Shown here: positions 41,429-50,832 of the stretch, piece after piece | How the letters are laid out: every line of letters begins with the position of its first letter | Position numbering within the stretch: the stretch's first letter is position 1 | DNA from: Microbacterium sp. T32 | GTDB lineage: Bacteria > Actinomycetota > Actinomycetes > Actinomycetales > Microbacteriaceae | Direction of reading: 5' to 3' | DNA length: 64,000 nucleotides | Assembly (NCBI RefSeq): GCF_001619615.1 | Contig: NZ_LQQP01000011.1 | Coordinates: forward strand, 1 to 64,000 | Translations under genes and position numbers: made by a program | The notes under the pieces: model-generated | What the model was told of the DNA's origin: nothing | Seen by the model: the letters and a program-made list of their open reading frames with translations, nothing else | Database searches by the model: none

Positions 41429-43957
41429 TTACGCGGCGAGCGCCTCGACGGCGGCCCGCACGATGAAGCCGGCGTCCGTGGCATCCACGGTCACCGCTCC
41501 CCCGTCGACGAGGTCGCCCGCGACGAACAGGTCGGCGATGCGGTCGTCGATCTCGCGCTGGATGACCCGGCGCAGCGGCCGCGCCCCGTACTCGGGCTCG
41601 TACCCGACCTCGGCGAGGCGGTCGACGGCGGCATCCGTCACCTCGAGCGACACCTCGCGCGACGCGAGGCGCTTCGACGTGCGCTCCAGCAGCAGCCGGA
41701 CGATGTCGCGAAGCTGCTCCTTCTCGAGCTTGCGGAACATCACGATGTCGTCGATGCGGTTGAGGAACTCGGGCCGCATCGCCTCGCGGAGCTTGCCCAT
41801 GACGCGGTCGCGCAGGTCGTCGTCGGCGAAGTCGCGTCCGGTCGTGGTGAACCCGATGGCTCCCGAACGGGATGCCAGGTACTCGCTGCCCAGGTTCGAG
41901 GTCATCACGATGACGGTGTTGCGGAAGTCGACCGTGCGCCCCTGGCCGTCGGTCAGGCGCCCGTCGTCGAGCACCTGCAGCAGCAGCGTGAACACGTCGG
42001 GGTGAGCCTTCTCGATCTCGTCGAACAGCACGACGGAGTAGGGGTTCCGGCGCACCCGCTCGGTCAGCTGTCCGGCCTCGTCGTAACCGACGTATCCCGG
42101 AGGGGCACCGATGAGCCGCGACACGGTGTGCCGTTCGCCGAACTCGCTCATGTCGAAGCGGATCACGGCGGAGTCGTCGTCGAACAGAGACCCGGCCAGG
42201 GCCTTCGCCAGCTCGGTCTTGCCGACGCCCGTGGGGCCGAGGAACAGGAACGATCCGACGGGCCGACGCTCGTCGCCGAGCCCGGTGCGGTTGCGACGCA
42301 CGGCCTTGGCGACCGCGGTGACCGCGGCATCCTGTCCGATGACCCGGCCGTGCAGGTCGTCCTCCAGGTGCGACAGGCGGCCGCGCTCGGTGGCGGTCAG
42401 ACGCGACACCGGGATGCCGGTGGACCGGCTGATCACCGCGGCGATCTCGGGCTCGTCGACCACCGCGTCGGGACGCGGCGCGGACGTCGCCGTCGCCAGA
42501 CGCTCCTGCACCGCGGTGATCTCGTCGCGGATGCGCGAGGCCTCCTCGTAGTGCTCGGCCGAGACGGCGGCGTTCTTGTCGGCCTCCAGGACGGCCAGCC
42601 GCTCGACGAGGGCCGTCGTGTCGACCGCGACGCCGAGGCGCAGGCGCAGACGCGCGCCCGCCTGGTCGATGAGGTCGATCGCCTTGTCGGGCAGCACGCG
42701 GTCGGGGAGGTACCGGTCGCTCAGCTCCACCGCGGCGCGCAGCGCGTCGTCGGTGTAGGTCACGGCGTGGTGTGCCTCGTACGCCGAACGCAGGCCCCGC
42801 AGGATCTCGACGGCGTCGGTGAGCGACGGCTCGCCGACCCGCACGGGCTGCAGACGCCGCTCGAGGGCGGGGTCCTTCTCGATCGTGCGGTACTCCTTCA
42901 GCGTGGTGGCACCGATGAGGTGCAGCTCGCCCCGGGCCAGCCGCGGCTTGAGGATGTTCCCGGCATCCATCGCCCCTTCGCCACCGGCGCCGGCGCCCAC
43001 GATCGTGTGCACCTCGTCGATGAAGACGACGAGCTTGCCGGACTGAGCCGCGATCTCGTCCATCGTCTGGGTCAGACGCTCCTCGAAGTCGCCGCGGTAG
43101 CGGGCACCGGCGAGCATCGCCGCCAGGTCGATCGAGACGACGCGGGTGTCGCGCAGCTGCTCGGGCACGGCGCCCTCGACGATCGCGCGGGCGAGTCCCT
43201 CGACGACGGCGGTCTTGCCGACGCCGGCCTCACCGATCAGCACGGGGTTGTTCTTCGTGCGGCGGCTGAGGATCTCGATGGTCTGCTCGATCTCGTCGGC
43301 GCGCCCGATCACCGGGTCGAGGCGACCCGACGCGGCGAGCGCCGTGAGGTCGGTGCCGAACCGGTCGAGATTCGGGGTCGTGGATGCCGTCTCCTCGGGC
43401 GCCGTGGCCTGCTCGCCGCCGACGACGGTCTCGCGCACGCCCTGCGTCAGGGCCTCGGCGGTGACACCGGCCTGCGCGAGGATCTGCCCGGCGGGGGCGT
43501 CCTGCGCGAGGACGAGCGCGAAGAAGAGGTGGTCGGGGTCGACGTAGGTCGACCCGGCGGCGCGGGCGACCTGGAACGCGTGGAACAGCGCGCGCTGGAC
43601 CGATCCCGCCACGACGGCACCGTCGACGTCCGCGGCGGGACCGGCGGCCGGCAGACGGCTCTCGGCGGCGCGGGCGATCGCGGCGGGGTCGGCGCCGAGA
43701 CGCGCGACGGCGTCGCGCGCGGGCGCCTGTCCGACGAGCACGTGCAGGACGTGCAGCGCGTCGAGTTCGCGCTGGCCGCGGCCGAGCGCATAGCGGCCGG
43801 CCTCCTGCAGAGCCTCCTGGGTGCGGGCGCTCAGGAACCGGCTGAGGTCGATCGAACGCTCGGCGCGCGCCCGCTCACCGGCGAGGTAGCGCGCGAGGAA
43901 CTCGTCGAACGACTGGGCGCCGTTGTCCCCGGCGCCGGGGGTGACATCTTCAGGCAA
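41429..43957 (-). CDS. Clp AAA+ ATPase, ClpC-like, HspR-regulated
   Basis: An 842-aa Hsp100 unfoldase. The Clp_N double repeat (about 25-170) is followed by AAA-1 with GEAGVGKTA, a short middle domain with a UVR-like [14 protein letters not shown], and AAA-2 with GPTGVGKTE. The IGF tripeptide after the second Walker B ([10 protein letters not shown]) resembles the ClpP-docking loop of ClpC, and the long ClpB coiled-coil middle domain is absent. The start is TTG 43957 after AGGAGACGG. Two HAIR operators upstream point to HspR heat-shock control. Confidence 0.9.
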   Translation of the reverse strand: MPEDVTPGAGDNGAQSFDEFLARYLAGERARAERSIDLSRFLSARTQEALQEAGRYALGRGQRELDALHVLHVLVGQAPARDAVARLGADPAAIARAAESRLPAAGPAADVDGAVVAGSVQRALFHAFQVARAAGSTYVDPDHLFFALVLAQDAPAGQILAQAGVTAEALTQGVRETVVGGEQATAPEETASTTPNLDRFGTDLTALAASGRLDPVIGRADEIEQTIEILSRRTKNNPVLIGEAGVGKTAVVEGLARAIVEGAVPEQLRDTRVVSIDLAAMLAGARYRGDFEERLTQTMDEIAAQSGKLVVFIDEVHTIVGAGAGGEGAMDAGNILKPRLARGELHLIGATTLKEYRTIEKDPALERRLQPVRVGEPSLTDAVEILRGLRSAYEAHHAVTYTDDALRAAVELSDRYLPDRVLPDKAIDLIDQAGARLRLRLGVAVDTTALVERLAVLEADKNAAVSAEHYEEASRIRDEITAVQERLATATSAPRPDAVVDEPEIAAVISRSTGIPVSRLTATERGRLSHLEDDLHGRVIGQDAAVTAVAKAVRRNRTGLGDERRPVGSFLFLGPTGVGKTELAKALAGSLFDDDSAVIRFDMSEFGERHTVSRLIGAPPGYVGYDEAGQLTERVRRNPYSVVLFDEIEKAHPDVFTLLLQVLDDGRLTDGQGRTVDFRNTVIVMTSNLGSEYLASRSGAIGFTTTGRDFADDDLRDRVMGKLREAMRPEFLNRIDDIVMFRKLEKEQLRDIVRLLLERTSKRLASREVSLEVTDAAVDRLAEVGYEPEYGARPLRRVIQREIDDRIADLFVAGDLVDGGAVTVDATDAGFIVRAAVEALAA

Positions 43958-43974
43958 TTCCGTCTCCTGTGATA

Positions 43975-43995
43975 CGTGAGTGGAGTCGACTCAAG
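43975..43995. promoter_or_regulatory. HAIR operator 1 (HspR binding site)
   Basis: CGTGAGT-N7-ACTCAAG matches the HspR-associated inverted repeat CTTGAGT-N7-ACTCAAG at 13 of 14 arm positions. It sits 18 nt before the TTG start of the Clp ATPase gene. Confidence 0.8.
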
Positions 43996-44002
43996 TTTCT
44001 TA

Positions 44003-44023
44003 CTTGAGTGGCTGCGTATCAAG
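44003..44023. promoter_or_regulatory. HAIR operator 2 (HspR binding site)
   Basis: CTTGAGT-N7-TATCAAG: the left arm is perfect, the right arm 5 of 7. It is separated from HAIR 1 by seven nt, giving a 28-bp repeat period. Confidence 0.75.
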
Positions 44024-44063
44024 TTCAACGGGAGGGCTCCGAGGATATTCCCGGCGAACGGTC

Positions 44064-44897
44064 TCAGGCCAGAAGGCGCGGATCCGGCTCATTCCACAGC
44101 TCCACGGTCTGCAGCAGCCAGAACACCGCGAACAGCACGAGCGCCGCGGCCTCGCCGACGAACACCCACGGCACCGGGCGCGTGACATCCACTCCCCCGA
44201 CGGCCAGCACGAGCGTGGCCGCGAGTCCGACGAGCGCGATCAGGATGCCGACCGCCACCGCCGCGTACGCGGGGCGGAACCGCTCCGGCGCCCGCTGGGG
44301 TCGCCACGCGGCGATCGCCGCCACCGCGCCGATGAGAAGGAAGAAGCCCACGGCCGCGACGTTGTGCGCGAAGAGGAGGAACGCGTCCCGAGCGGCGAGC
44401 GCCCACGCCCCGAGCCCCACGACCACGACGACCACCGCCGCCGCGGTCACCGCGACCCCGCGCGACATCGTCCCCTGCACGATCGACAGCACCACCCCCG
44501 CGGCCACCCCGACCAGGACCACGGATGCCACGCTCACGCCGTTGTTGAACACGGCGGGGAGCACTGCGGGCGGGACGCACCGCACGGCCTCACCGCACAC
44601 GTCGGCCTCCACCGTCGTCGGCACGACCGCGATCACGAGCGCCAGGACCGCGGCGACATCGAGCAGCCCCTGCTCGACACTGTGGCCCGAGAGCGCGACG
44701 AAGGCCGCCGCGACGACGAAGAGGCCCGCGACGAACATCGGCCCCGCCGGCGTGTAGTACGCCGCGCTCAGCGATGGCAGCGATCCCCCGACGATCTCCT
44801 CCACCGTCACCGCGACGGCGAGGAGCAGCGTCGCGGCGAGGATCGTCAGGCGCACATATCGGTAGGTGCGCTGCGTCGACGTCGTGCGGATGCGCAT
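44064..44897 (-). CDS. Polytopic membrane protein of unknown function
   Basis: A 277-aa protein with about eight predicted hydrophobic segments and little else. The loop with two cysteines (DVCGEAVRCVPP) is the only notable feature. I do not recognise the family. ATG 44897 is preceded six nt upstream by CAGGAT on the minus strand; a GTG at 44903 is an alternative. It is divergent from the EI24-like gene. Confidence 0.75.
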   Translation of the reverse strand: MRIRTTSTQRTYRYVRLTILAATLLLAVAVTVEEIVGGSLPSLSAAYYTPAGPMFVAGLFVVAAAFVALSGHSVEQGLLDVAAVLALVIAVVPTTVEADVCGEAVRCVPPAVLPAVFNNGVSVASVVLVGVAAGVVLSIVQGTMSRGVAVTAAAVVVVVVGLGAWALAARDAFLLFAHNVAAVGFFLLIGAVAAIAAWRPQRAPERFRPAYAAVAVGILIALVGLAATLVLAVGGVDVTRPVPWVFVGEAAALVLFAVFWLLQTVELWNEPDPRLLA

Positions 44898-44954
44898 GCG
44901 CACATCCTGGCAGGGGCCTCCGACGTTCGACGGCACCTCTGCGAGAATGCCCGG

Positions 44955-45719
44955 ATGCGCGAGTTCCTCGAGGGTGCCCGGATGCTGCTCCGCGGCCTCG
45001 GCCAGTGGCGCCGCTCCCCCGGGGCGATGGCGCTCGGCCTCATCCCCGGGTTCCTCGTTGCCCTCGTCTTCGGCGCGGCGCTCGTCGGCTGGGGCATCCT
45101 CCTCGGCGAGGTCGTGGACGACTGGACCCCCTTCGCGAACACGTGGGACCCGATGTGGGCCACCGTCCTGCGCACCGCGATCGTCGTCGCGTCGTTCGGC
45201 GCGGCCGCGTTCCTCGCGATCGTGTCCTTCACCGCGGTGACCCTCGCCGTCGGCGAGCCGTTCTACGACCGGATCTGGCGCGCCACCGAGCTCACCGCCA
45301 CGGGACGGATCCCGGATGCCGACGATGGCTTCTGGCGCGCCGCAGGCGACGCCGTGCGCCTCATCGTCCGCGGGGCGTTCGCCGCGCTCGCCGCGTGGCT
45401 GCTCGGTCTCATCCCCTTCGTCGGCGGCGTGCTCGGCTTCCTCGTCGGTCTGCTGCTCACCGGCTGGCTCCTCGCCGACGAACTGACCTCGCGCGCCCTC
45501 TCGGCCCGCGGACTCGACCGCCGCGCCCGTCGCGCCGTGCTGCGCGAGAACCGCGCGCGGGCGCTGGGCTTCGGCGTCGCGACGCAGCTGTGCTTCCTCG
45601 TTCCGCTCGGGGCGGTCGCCGTGATGCCCGCCGCGGTGGCCGGCAGCACGCTCTGGACGCACGCCGCGCTGCGCGAGACGACCGGCACGGCGGACCGGGC
45701 GTCCGACGCGGCACGATAA
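44955..45719 (+). CDS. EI24/CysZ-domain membrane protein
   Basis: A 254-aa membrane protein with the EI24/CysZ fold: hydrophobic hairpins around residues 20-110 and 130-230, VTLAVGEPFYDRIW and LIPFVGGVLGFLVGLLLTGWLL. CysZ transports sulfate, but actinobacterial members are functionally uncharacterised. A GAGAAT hexamer lies six nt before the ATG, consistent with a leaderless transcript. Confidence 0.85.
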   Translation: MREFLEGARMLLRGLGQWRRSPGAMALGLIPGFLVALVFGAALVGWGILLGEVVDDWTPFANTWDPMWATVLRTAIVVASFGAAAFLAIVSFTAVTLAVGEPFYDRIWRATELTATGRIPDADDGFWRAAGDAVRLIVRGAFAALAAWLLGLIPFVGGVLGFLVGLLLTGWLLADELTSRALSARGLDRRARRAVLRENRARALGFGVATQLCFLVPLGAVAVMPAAVAGSTLWTHAALRETTGTADRASDAAR

Positions 45720-45743
45720 CCTGGACCGACCGAAGGGATCCCC

Positions 45744-45893
45744 ATGTTCATCGTCTCGCTCATCCTGTTCGTCGGCGGCATGCTGCTCACCGGCCTGTCG
45801 TTCTCGCTCGCCGCGCCCGCGCTGTTCTTCGCCCTCGGCATCCTGCTGGTCGCCGCCTCCCTCGCGCTGCCGTTCCACTTCGGCACCCGCTGA
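45744..45893 (+). CDS. Small hydrophobic membrane protein (49 aa)
   Basis: ATG 45744 to TGA 45893 encodes MFIVSLILFVGGMLLTGLSF followed by a second hydrophobic helix and the end FHFGTR. GAAGGGAT precedes the start at good spacing. Two short membrane helices and a conserved-looking reading frame between two co-directional genes support a real gene. The function is unknown. Confidence 0.65.
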   Translation: MFIVSLILFVGGMLLTGLSFSLAAPALFFALGILLVAASLALPFHFGTR

Positions 45894-45904
45894 TCCCCCA
45901 CTCG

Positions 45905-47005
45905 GTGCCCTTCTCGTTCGACGACCTCCGCCGCTGGCCCGACCTCGAGGGTCCGGACCTCGTCGCGGTGGATGCCGCCGACCGCCTGATCCTCGACGAA
46001 TCCGAGGCCGCCCGGGCAGAGGTGCCCGAGGGCGGCCTCGTCGTCGTCGATGACGCGTACGGCGCCCTGACGCTCGCCGCTGCCGCGGCCGGGGCGCATG
46101 GCATCCGTGTTCATCAGGACGCGCTGACGGGCGAGCGCGCGCTCGAGGCCAACGCCGCTCGCGCCGGACTCGACGGCACCTTCACGTCTCACCCGCTGGA
46201 TGCCGACCTCCTTCGCGACGCGCGGGTCGTGCTGCTGCGCCTCCCCCGCGCCCTGCGCGCGCTCGATGACATCGCCGGACTCATCGCCGCACACGCGCAC
46301 CCCGACGTCGTCGTCTTCGCCGGCGGACGCCTCAAGCACATGACGCTCGCGATGAACGACGTGCTGCGCGCGCACTTCGACCGCGTCGACGTGACGCACG
46401 CGCGGCAGAAGTCGCGCGTGCTCGTCGCCCGCGGCCCGCACGACGGCGCCGACCCGCAGCCCGAGGCCGCCACCGTCGACGGCCTCGAGGTGCGCGCATT
46501 CGGCGGCGTGTTCGCCGGCGCCTCGATCGACATCGGCACGCGCCTCCTCCTCGCCCACCTCCCCGACCCGAGCGACGGCGCGATCGACTTCGCGTGCGGC
46601 ACCGGACTCGTGGCCGCGGCGTGGGCGCTGCGGCATCCATCCGTTCGGATCGTCGCGACGGATCGCTCCGCCGCCGCCGTGGCCTCGGCCCGCGCGACCG
46701 CCGCGGCCAACGATGTGGGCGACCGCGTCGAGGTGGTCCGCGACGACCTGCTCGCTTCGCGTCCGGATGCCAGCGCGACCCTCATCGCGCTGAACCCGCC
46801 GTTCCACAGCGGCGGTGCGATCACCGAGGGCATCGCCCCGCGGATGTTCGCCGACGCCGGGCGGGTGCTGGAGCCCGGCGGCGAGCTGTGGACCGTGTGG
46901 AACTCCGCGCTGCAGTACCGCCCCGCGCTCGAGCGCCTCGTCGGCCCGACGCGTCAGGTCGCCCGCGACCGCAAGTTCACGGTCACGGTGTCGACGCGCC
47001 GCTGA
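45905..47005 (+). CDS. Class I SAM methyltransferase, RsmC/RlmG-like
   Basis: A 366-aa protein with the duplicated layout of RsmC/RlmG: a degenerate N-terminal methyltransferase-like half (about 1-190) and a catalytic C-terminal half with SAM motif IDFACGTGLVAAAW and NPPFHSG, the N2-guanine base-flipping motif. It probably methylates a guanine in 16S or 23S rRNA. GTG 45905 is the first start after the small gene's stop; the Shine-Dalgarno is weak, so coupling is likely. Confidence 0.85.
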   Translation: MPFSFDDLRRWPDLEGPDLVAVDAADRLILDESEAARAEVPEGGLVVVDDAYGALTLAAAAAGAHGIRVHQDALTGERALEANAARAGLDGTFTSHPLDADLLRDARVVLLRLPRALRALDDIAGLIAAHAHPDVVVFAGGRLKHMTLAMNDVLRAHFDRVDVTHARQKSRVLVARGPHDGADPQPEAATVDGLEVRAFGGVFAGASIDIGTRLLLAHLPDPSDGAIDFACGTGLVAAAWALRHPSVRIVATDRSAAAVASARATAAANDVGDRVEVVRDDLLASRPDASATLIALNPPFHSGGAITEGIAPRMFADAGRVLEPGGELWTVWNSALQYRPALERLVGPTRQVARDRKFTVTVSTRR

Positions 47006-47043
47006 CCCTCAGCGCCCCGCCCCGCGTCCCACCTCTGGCGGTG

Positions 47044-47097
47044 CATGTCCCAAAAGGTGCGGCTGCGACCACCGCAGTCCGCACCAAGTGGGACATG
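47044..47097. repeat. Palindromic element, family C, intergenic copy
   Basis: CATGTCCCA-N3-GGTGCGG pairs with CCGCACC-N3-TGGGACATG and the inner CTGCG/CGCAG also pair. It lies between convergent genes, and an allied copy is inside hrpA at 16924. Confidence 0.85.
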
Positions 47098-47101
47098 GCC
47101 C

Positions 47102-47566
47102 TCAGCCCTTGCCGCCCGGCGGGCCGACCACCAGCAGCACGACGAAGATGAGCGCGACGGCGAGCAGGATCAGGATGCCGAGCACCCACGGCCGCCGCAG
47201 GAAGAACCGCAGCACCCGGTCGAGGGGCCGCTGATCGCGCGGGTCGTCGCCCGCGTCGAGCCGCCACGCTCCGCGCAGTCGCCCGGTGCGCTGCAGCCAG
47301 ATCTCGGTCGGGACGGTGGCGTACGGGATCACAGCGCTGACGATCGCCACCGCTGCCGGCCCGAGCCCCCACCGCTGGTTCAGCGCGACGAGCACCGCCG
47401 TCGCGCCATAGGCGAGGAACACGAACCCGTGGATGCCACCCCCGACCGTCACCGCGATGGGTAGGTCGGCGGTGGCGCGCAGGATGAGCCCCGCGATGAG
47501 AAGCGTCCACGAGATCGCTTCGGCGATCGCGAGCGTGCGAAACAGGGTCAGGGGCGTGCGGAACAC
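47102..47566 (-). CDS. DUF3817 family membrane protein
   Basis: A 154-aa membrane protein with four hydrophobic segments. EAISWTLLIAGLILRATADLP, GGGIHGFVFLAYGATA and PYATVPTEIWLQRTGRL are typical of actinobacterial DUF3817. The function is unknown. GTG 47566 has AGGAGAGAC upstream. The C-terminus adds a fourth helix and a Gly/Pro tail. Confidence 0.88.
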   Translation of the reverse strand: MFRTPLTLFRTLAIAEAISWTLLIAGLILRATADLPIAVTVGGGIHGFVFLAYGATAVLVALNQRWGLGPAAVAIVSAVIPYATVPTEIWLQRTGRLRGAWRLDAGDDPRDQRPLDRVLRFFLRRPWVLGILILLAVALIFVVLLVVGPPGGKG

Positions 47567-47657
47567 GTCTCTCCTCGTTCGGGGCCGGGGCTTTCCACCC
47601 TACGGAAGCACCCGCGCGATCACCCGGCGGACGTCTCGACGTCGAGGCAGGCCGCCC

Positions 47658-47777
47658 TCACTCGATCGGCTCGTCGTCGTGGTCCAGGGTGGGATCCGAC
47701 TTCTCCCCCTCGGCCGCGGTCGACGTGTCGGGCTCGGGACCGGGGTCGATCGGCGGCTTCTGGCGCTCGGCATCCAT
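47658..47777 (-). CDS. Small acidic hypothetical protein (39 aa)
   Basis: ATG 47777 to TGA 47658 encodes MDAERQKPPIDPGPEPDTST followed by an acidic end (DHDDEPIE). It is hydrophilic and likely disordered, and GGTGGGGGA lies upstream. It is too small for standard cut-offs and I cannot assign a function. Its sharp separation from both neighbours makes it plausible. Confidence 0.5.
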   Translation of the reverse strand: MDAERQKPPIDPGPEPDTSTAAEGEKSDPTLDHDDEPIE

Positions 47778-47838
47778 TCCCCCACCCCACCGTTTCCGGG
47801 GCGCCACCGCCAGGGTCTTGACGGGGGATCACGCGACG

Positions 47839-47844
47839 TAGGCT
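47839..47844 (+). promoter_or_regulatory. Leaderless -10 of the FUSC gene
   Basis: TAGGCT, six nt, then GTG 47851. TTGACG lies 15 nt upstream of the hexamer as a possible -35. Confidence 0.55.
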
Positions 47845-47850
47845 GGTCGG

Positions 47851-48873
47851 GTGGCGGAATCCCGGGGGCGCGTGTGGACCGGGGTCATCCGCATCGGGCC
47901 ACACGGCGGCGCGCACCGGGTCGCGGCTCGGGCAGCGCTCAGCGTCGGCGTCCCACTCCTCGTCCTCCTGCTGATCGGCCGCCTCGACCTCAGCGTCTAC
48001 GCCTCGTTCGGCGCGTTCGCGGCGCTCTACGGACGCCTCGACCCGCCGCGCCGGCGCGTCCGGATGCAGGCGACGGCCGGCGGCATCCTGGTCCTGTCCA
48101 TGCTGCTCGGAACGCTGCTGTCGGCCCTGTCCGCACCCGCGCTCGCGAGCGTCCTCGTCGTCGCCCTCCTCGCCGCGGCCGTGACGCTGTTCGCGTACCG
48201 AGCGCAGTGGCATCCACCCGGCGCACTGTTCACCGTGTTCGCCGCGGGAGCGTGCGCGAGCTTCCCGGCTACGACAGCGACGTTCGGCCTCGTGCTGCTC
48301 GTGGGTGTGAGCAGCGTACTGTGGAGCCTCCTCGTGACGACGGTGTTCGTCCTCGTGCGGCGCGGGTCATGGCGGCTGCCGTCGCGGGACACTGCGCCGA
48401 TCGGCTCCGTCGCGTGGGAGATGACCGCCACGGTCGGTGTCGCCGCGCTCCTCGCGGGCGTCGCGGGCGTGCTGCTGATCGGCTCGCACTGGTACTGGGC
48501 GATGGTCGGTGCGGTCGCCGCAGTCGGCGGCGCGCACGTGACCGCGCGGCTCATCCGGGGCGTCCAGCGCCTCGTCGGAACACTCGTCGGCGTCCTGATC
48601 GCCGCGGGTCTCCTCGCGCTGAACCTTCCGCCGTGGGCGGTCCTGCTCGCCGCCGTCGTGATGCAGGTGGGCGCGGAACTGTTCGTCGGCCGCAACTACG
48701 GCATCGCAATGGTGTTCATCACCCCGCTCGCGCTGCTGATGATCTCGCTCGCCTCGCCCGCCGCACCCGACGCGCTCTTGCGCGATCGCGTGCTCGAGAC
48801 CGTGATCGGCGTTGCTGTCGGAACGATCGTCGCGATCGTGTCAGCCGCCCTGCGGCGACGTTCTGCCGTCTGA
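47851..48873 (+). CDS. FUSC-family membrane protein (aromatic acid exporter-like)
   Basis: A 340-aa membrane protein with two sets of hydrophobic helices, ASFGAFAALYGRLDPPRRRVR after the first and ARLIRGVQRLVGTLVGVLIAAG in the second, as in the FUSC/ArAE superfamily. Members export aromatic carboxylates, but the substrate here is unknown. GTG 47851 follows a leaderless promoter. The ribokinase gene begins 17 nt after its stop. Confidence 0.85.
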   Translation: MAESRGRVWTGVIRIGPHGGAHRVAARAALSVGVPLLVLLLIGRLDLSVYASFGAFAALYGRLDPPRRRVRMQATAGGILVLSMLLGTLLSALSAPALASVLVVALLAAAVTLFAYRAQWHPPGALFTVFAAGACASFPATTATFGLVLLVGVSSVLWSLLVTTVFVLVRRGSWRLPSRDTAPIGSVAWEMTATVGVAALLAGVAGVLLIGSHWYWAMVGAVAAVGGAHVTARLIRGVQRLVGTLVGVLIAAGLLALNLPPWAVLLAAVVMQVGAELFVGRNYGIAMVFITPLALLMISLASPAAPDALLRDRVLETVIGVAVGTIVAIVSAALRRRSAV

Positions 48874-48889
48874 CCCGAAGGAGACCCGG

Positions 48890-49735
48890 ATGCCGGACCC
48901 CACCCCCGTCGCCCTGACCGTCGTCGGCGCGATCAACGTCGACCTCACCGCCCGCGTCGAGCGTGCACCCGGCCCCGGCGAGACCGTCGCCGGCGGCGTG
49001 CTGCAGCGCGGACCCGGCGGCAAGGGTGCGAACCAGGCCGTCGCGGCCGCACGCCTCGGCGCCGCGGTGCGCCTGGTGGGCGCCGTCGGAGACGACCTCG
49101 ACGGACGCGGTGTCCGCGCGCAGCTGGCATCCATCGGTGTCGACGCGTCGACCGTGCAGACCGCTGACGCCGCCACCGGCACCGCCCTCATCGTCGTGGA
49201 TGCCACGGGCGAGAACTCGATCGTCGTGTGCGCCGGCGCGAACGCCGCGATCGACGCCGATGCCCTCGGGATCGAGGTCGGTTCCGCCGTACTCGCGCAG
49301 TTGGAGGTCTCGGATGCCGTGATCGCGGCCGCCGCCGACACCGCCGGGTTCTTCGCCCTCAATGCCGCCCCCGCGCGCCCGCTCCCCGCCGGGGTGCTCG
49401 AGCGCGCGGATCTGGTCATCGTCAACGAGACGGAGTACGCGCAGCTCCCCGAGGTGCACGACGCTCCCCTGCTGTGCGTGACGCTCGGAGCCGCGGGCGC
49501 GCGGCTGTACCGGCACGGCGAGCTGGTCGCGTCCGCGCCCGGCGTGTCCACGACCGTCCGCAACACCGTCGGCGCCGGGGACGCATTCTGCGCGGCGCTG
49601 GTCGTCGGTCTGCTGCGCGGCGATGCTGAGGAGGTCGCCCTCGCGCGCGCGTGCGCTGTCGGGGCTGCCGCCGTCGCAGACGATGCGTCGCAACCCGATC
49701 TGCACCCCCTCGACGCCTACGGGGTGTCCGCGTGA
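48890..49735 (+). CDS. rbsK: Ribokinase (PfkB family)
   Basis: A 281-aa sugar kinase with GPGGKGANQAVAAARLG near residue 45 and the C-terminal NTVGAGDAFCAAL anion hole with the catalytic Asp. IVNETEYAQLPE is a PfkB landmark. It phosphorylates ribose, or a related furanose, released by the coupled nucleoside hydrolase. ATG 48890 has GAAGGAGA upstream. It is slightly shorter than typical 300-aa ribokinases. Confidence 0.9.
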   Translation: MPDPTPVALTVVGAINVDLTARVERAPGPGETVAGGVLQRGPGGKGANQAVAAARLGAAVRLVGAVGDDLDGRGVRAQLASIGVDASTVQTADAATGTALIVVDATGENSIVVCAGANAAIDADALGIEVGSAVLAQLEVSDAVIAAAADTAGFFALNAAPARPLPAGVLERADLVIVNETEYAQLPEVHDAPLLCVTLGAAGARLYRHGELVASAPGVSTTVRNTVGAGDAFCAALVVGLLRGDAEEVALARACAVGAAAVADDASQPDLHPLDAYGVSA

Positions 49736-50658
49736 GCCGCCGCCCGATCCTCGTCGATTGCGACACCGGCATCGACGACGCCCTCGCACTCGCGTATCTG
49801 CTGGCCGAGCCCGCGGTCGAGATCGTGGGCGTCACGACCGTCTCCGGGAACACGGATGCCGCCCGCGCGGCCGCCAACACCATCTCGCTGTTCAATCTCG
49901 CCGGGGTTCACGACATCCCGGTCGCCGTGGGCGCGCACGACTTCCGCGGGCGCGACTACGCCGGCGGAGCCCCGCACGTGCACGGCGAGGACGGCGTCGG
50001 CGGGATCGCGTGGGCCGCGGGCGACCGCTCCCCCGACACCCGCGCCGCGGTCGAGCTCATCGATCACCTCGCCGCACGGCATCCGGATCTCACCGTCCTG
50101 GCCCTCGGCCCACTGACGAACCTCGCCGCGTACGCCGAGACGCCCGGCGTCGCCGCGTTCGACCGGCTCGTCGTGATGGGCGGCGCGTTCGGCCACTCCG
50201 GCAACGTGACGGCGTGGGCCGAGGCGAACATCCACAACGACCCCGAGGCGGCCGCGATCGTCTTCGCTCAGGACTGGGACACCACCCTCGTTCCCCTCGA
50301 CGTCACGATGACGCAGACCCTGGATGCCACCGACCTCGTGCGCCTCGAGGCGATCCCGGGCGCCGTCCCCGAGGCGCTGGCCGCGATGCTGCCCGCCTAC
50401 CTCGACTTCTACGAGGGCCGGGTCTTCCCCGACCGCCGCTGCGCTCTGCACGACCCGCTCGCGGCGATGGTCGCGGCGGGCGTGCTGCGTGGGGTCAGCG
50501 TCGCGTCTGGGCAGGTGGAGGTGCGGCTCTCCGGCGGGGAACGCGGGCGGACCGTGTCGTCACGCTCGTCGTCGACTCAGCGCTGGGTGCGCGGCATGGA
50601 GGGGTCAGCGGTGGAGCTGCTGCTGGACCGGCTCGAGGGGCGAGAGTGGGTGGGCTGA
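49732..50658 (+). CDS. Nucleoside hydrolase (inosine-uridine preferring type)
   Basis: A 308-aa calcium-dependent N-ribohydrolase. The signature DCDTGIDDALAL near the N-terminus carries the Ca-binding aspartates, and GNVTAWAEANIHNDPEAA and ALHDPLAAM supply further ligands. It splits ribonucleosides into base and ribose, feeding ribokinase, whose stop its GTG overlaps (GTGA). The free base could supply the pyrimidine cluster elsewhere in the genome. Confidence 0.92.
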   Translation: MSRRPILVDCDTGIDDALALAYLLAEPAVEIVGVTTVSGNTDAARAAANTISLFNLAGVHDIPVAVGAHDFRGRDYAGGAPHVHGEDGVGGIAWAAGDRSPDTRAAVELIDHLAARHPDLTVLALGPLTNLAAYAETPGVAAFDRLVVMGGAFGHSGNVTAWAEANIHNDPEAAAIVFAQDWDTTLVPLDVTMTQTLDATDLVRLEAIPGAVPEALAAMLPAYLDFYEGRVFPDRRCALHDPLAAMVAAGVLRGVSVASGQVEVRLSGGERGRTVSSRSSSTQRWVRGMEGSAVELLLDRLEGREWVG

Positions 50659-50832
50659 GTTCCAGTGGGCGAGGCATGGCCGTTGAGGTCCGACTAACAG
50701 AGGCCCCCACCGACAAAGCCCGCCACGGCCATCCGAAGTGCCCAGGCGTTTGACTCTCCGCCGCTGCGCCGTTTTCAGCGGCGATGGCGCTAGCCTCGAT
50801 TATCGCCCAGACAAGCGCCGCCCCTGCCATGT
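50659..50832. other. Left flank of the AT-richer island
   Basis: A 174-bp gap with no convincing ORF. An 8-bp stem, CGCCGCTG (50759) and CAGCGGCG (50776), surrounds a GTTTT-containing loop, possibly the end of the ribokinase transcript. Base composition drops after this point. Confidence 0.4.

Noticed and set aside
42002-43972. 656-codon plus-strand ORF opposite the Clp ATPase gene
   Set aside because: Shadow of the Clp frame; no start signal and low-complexity composition.
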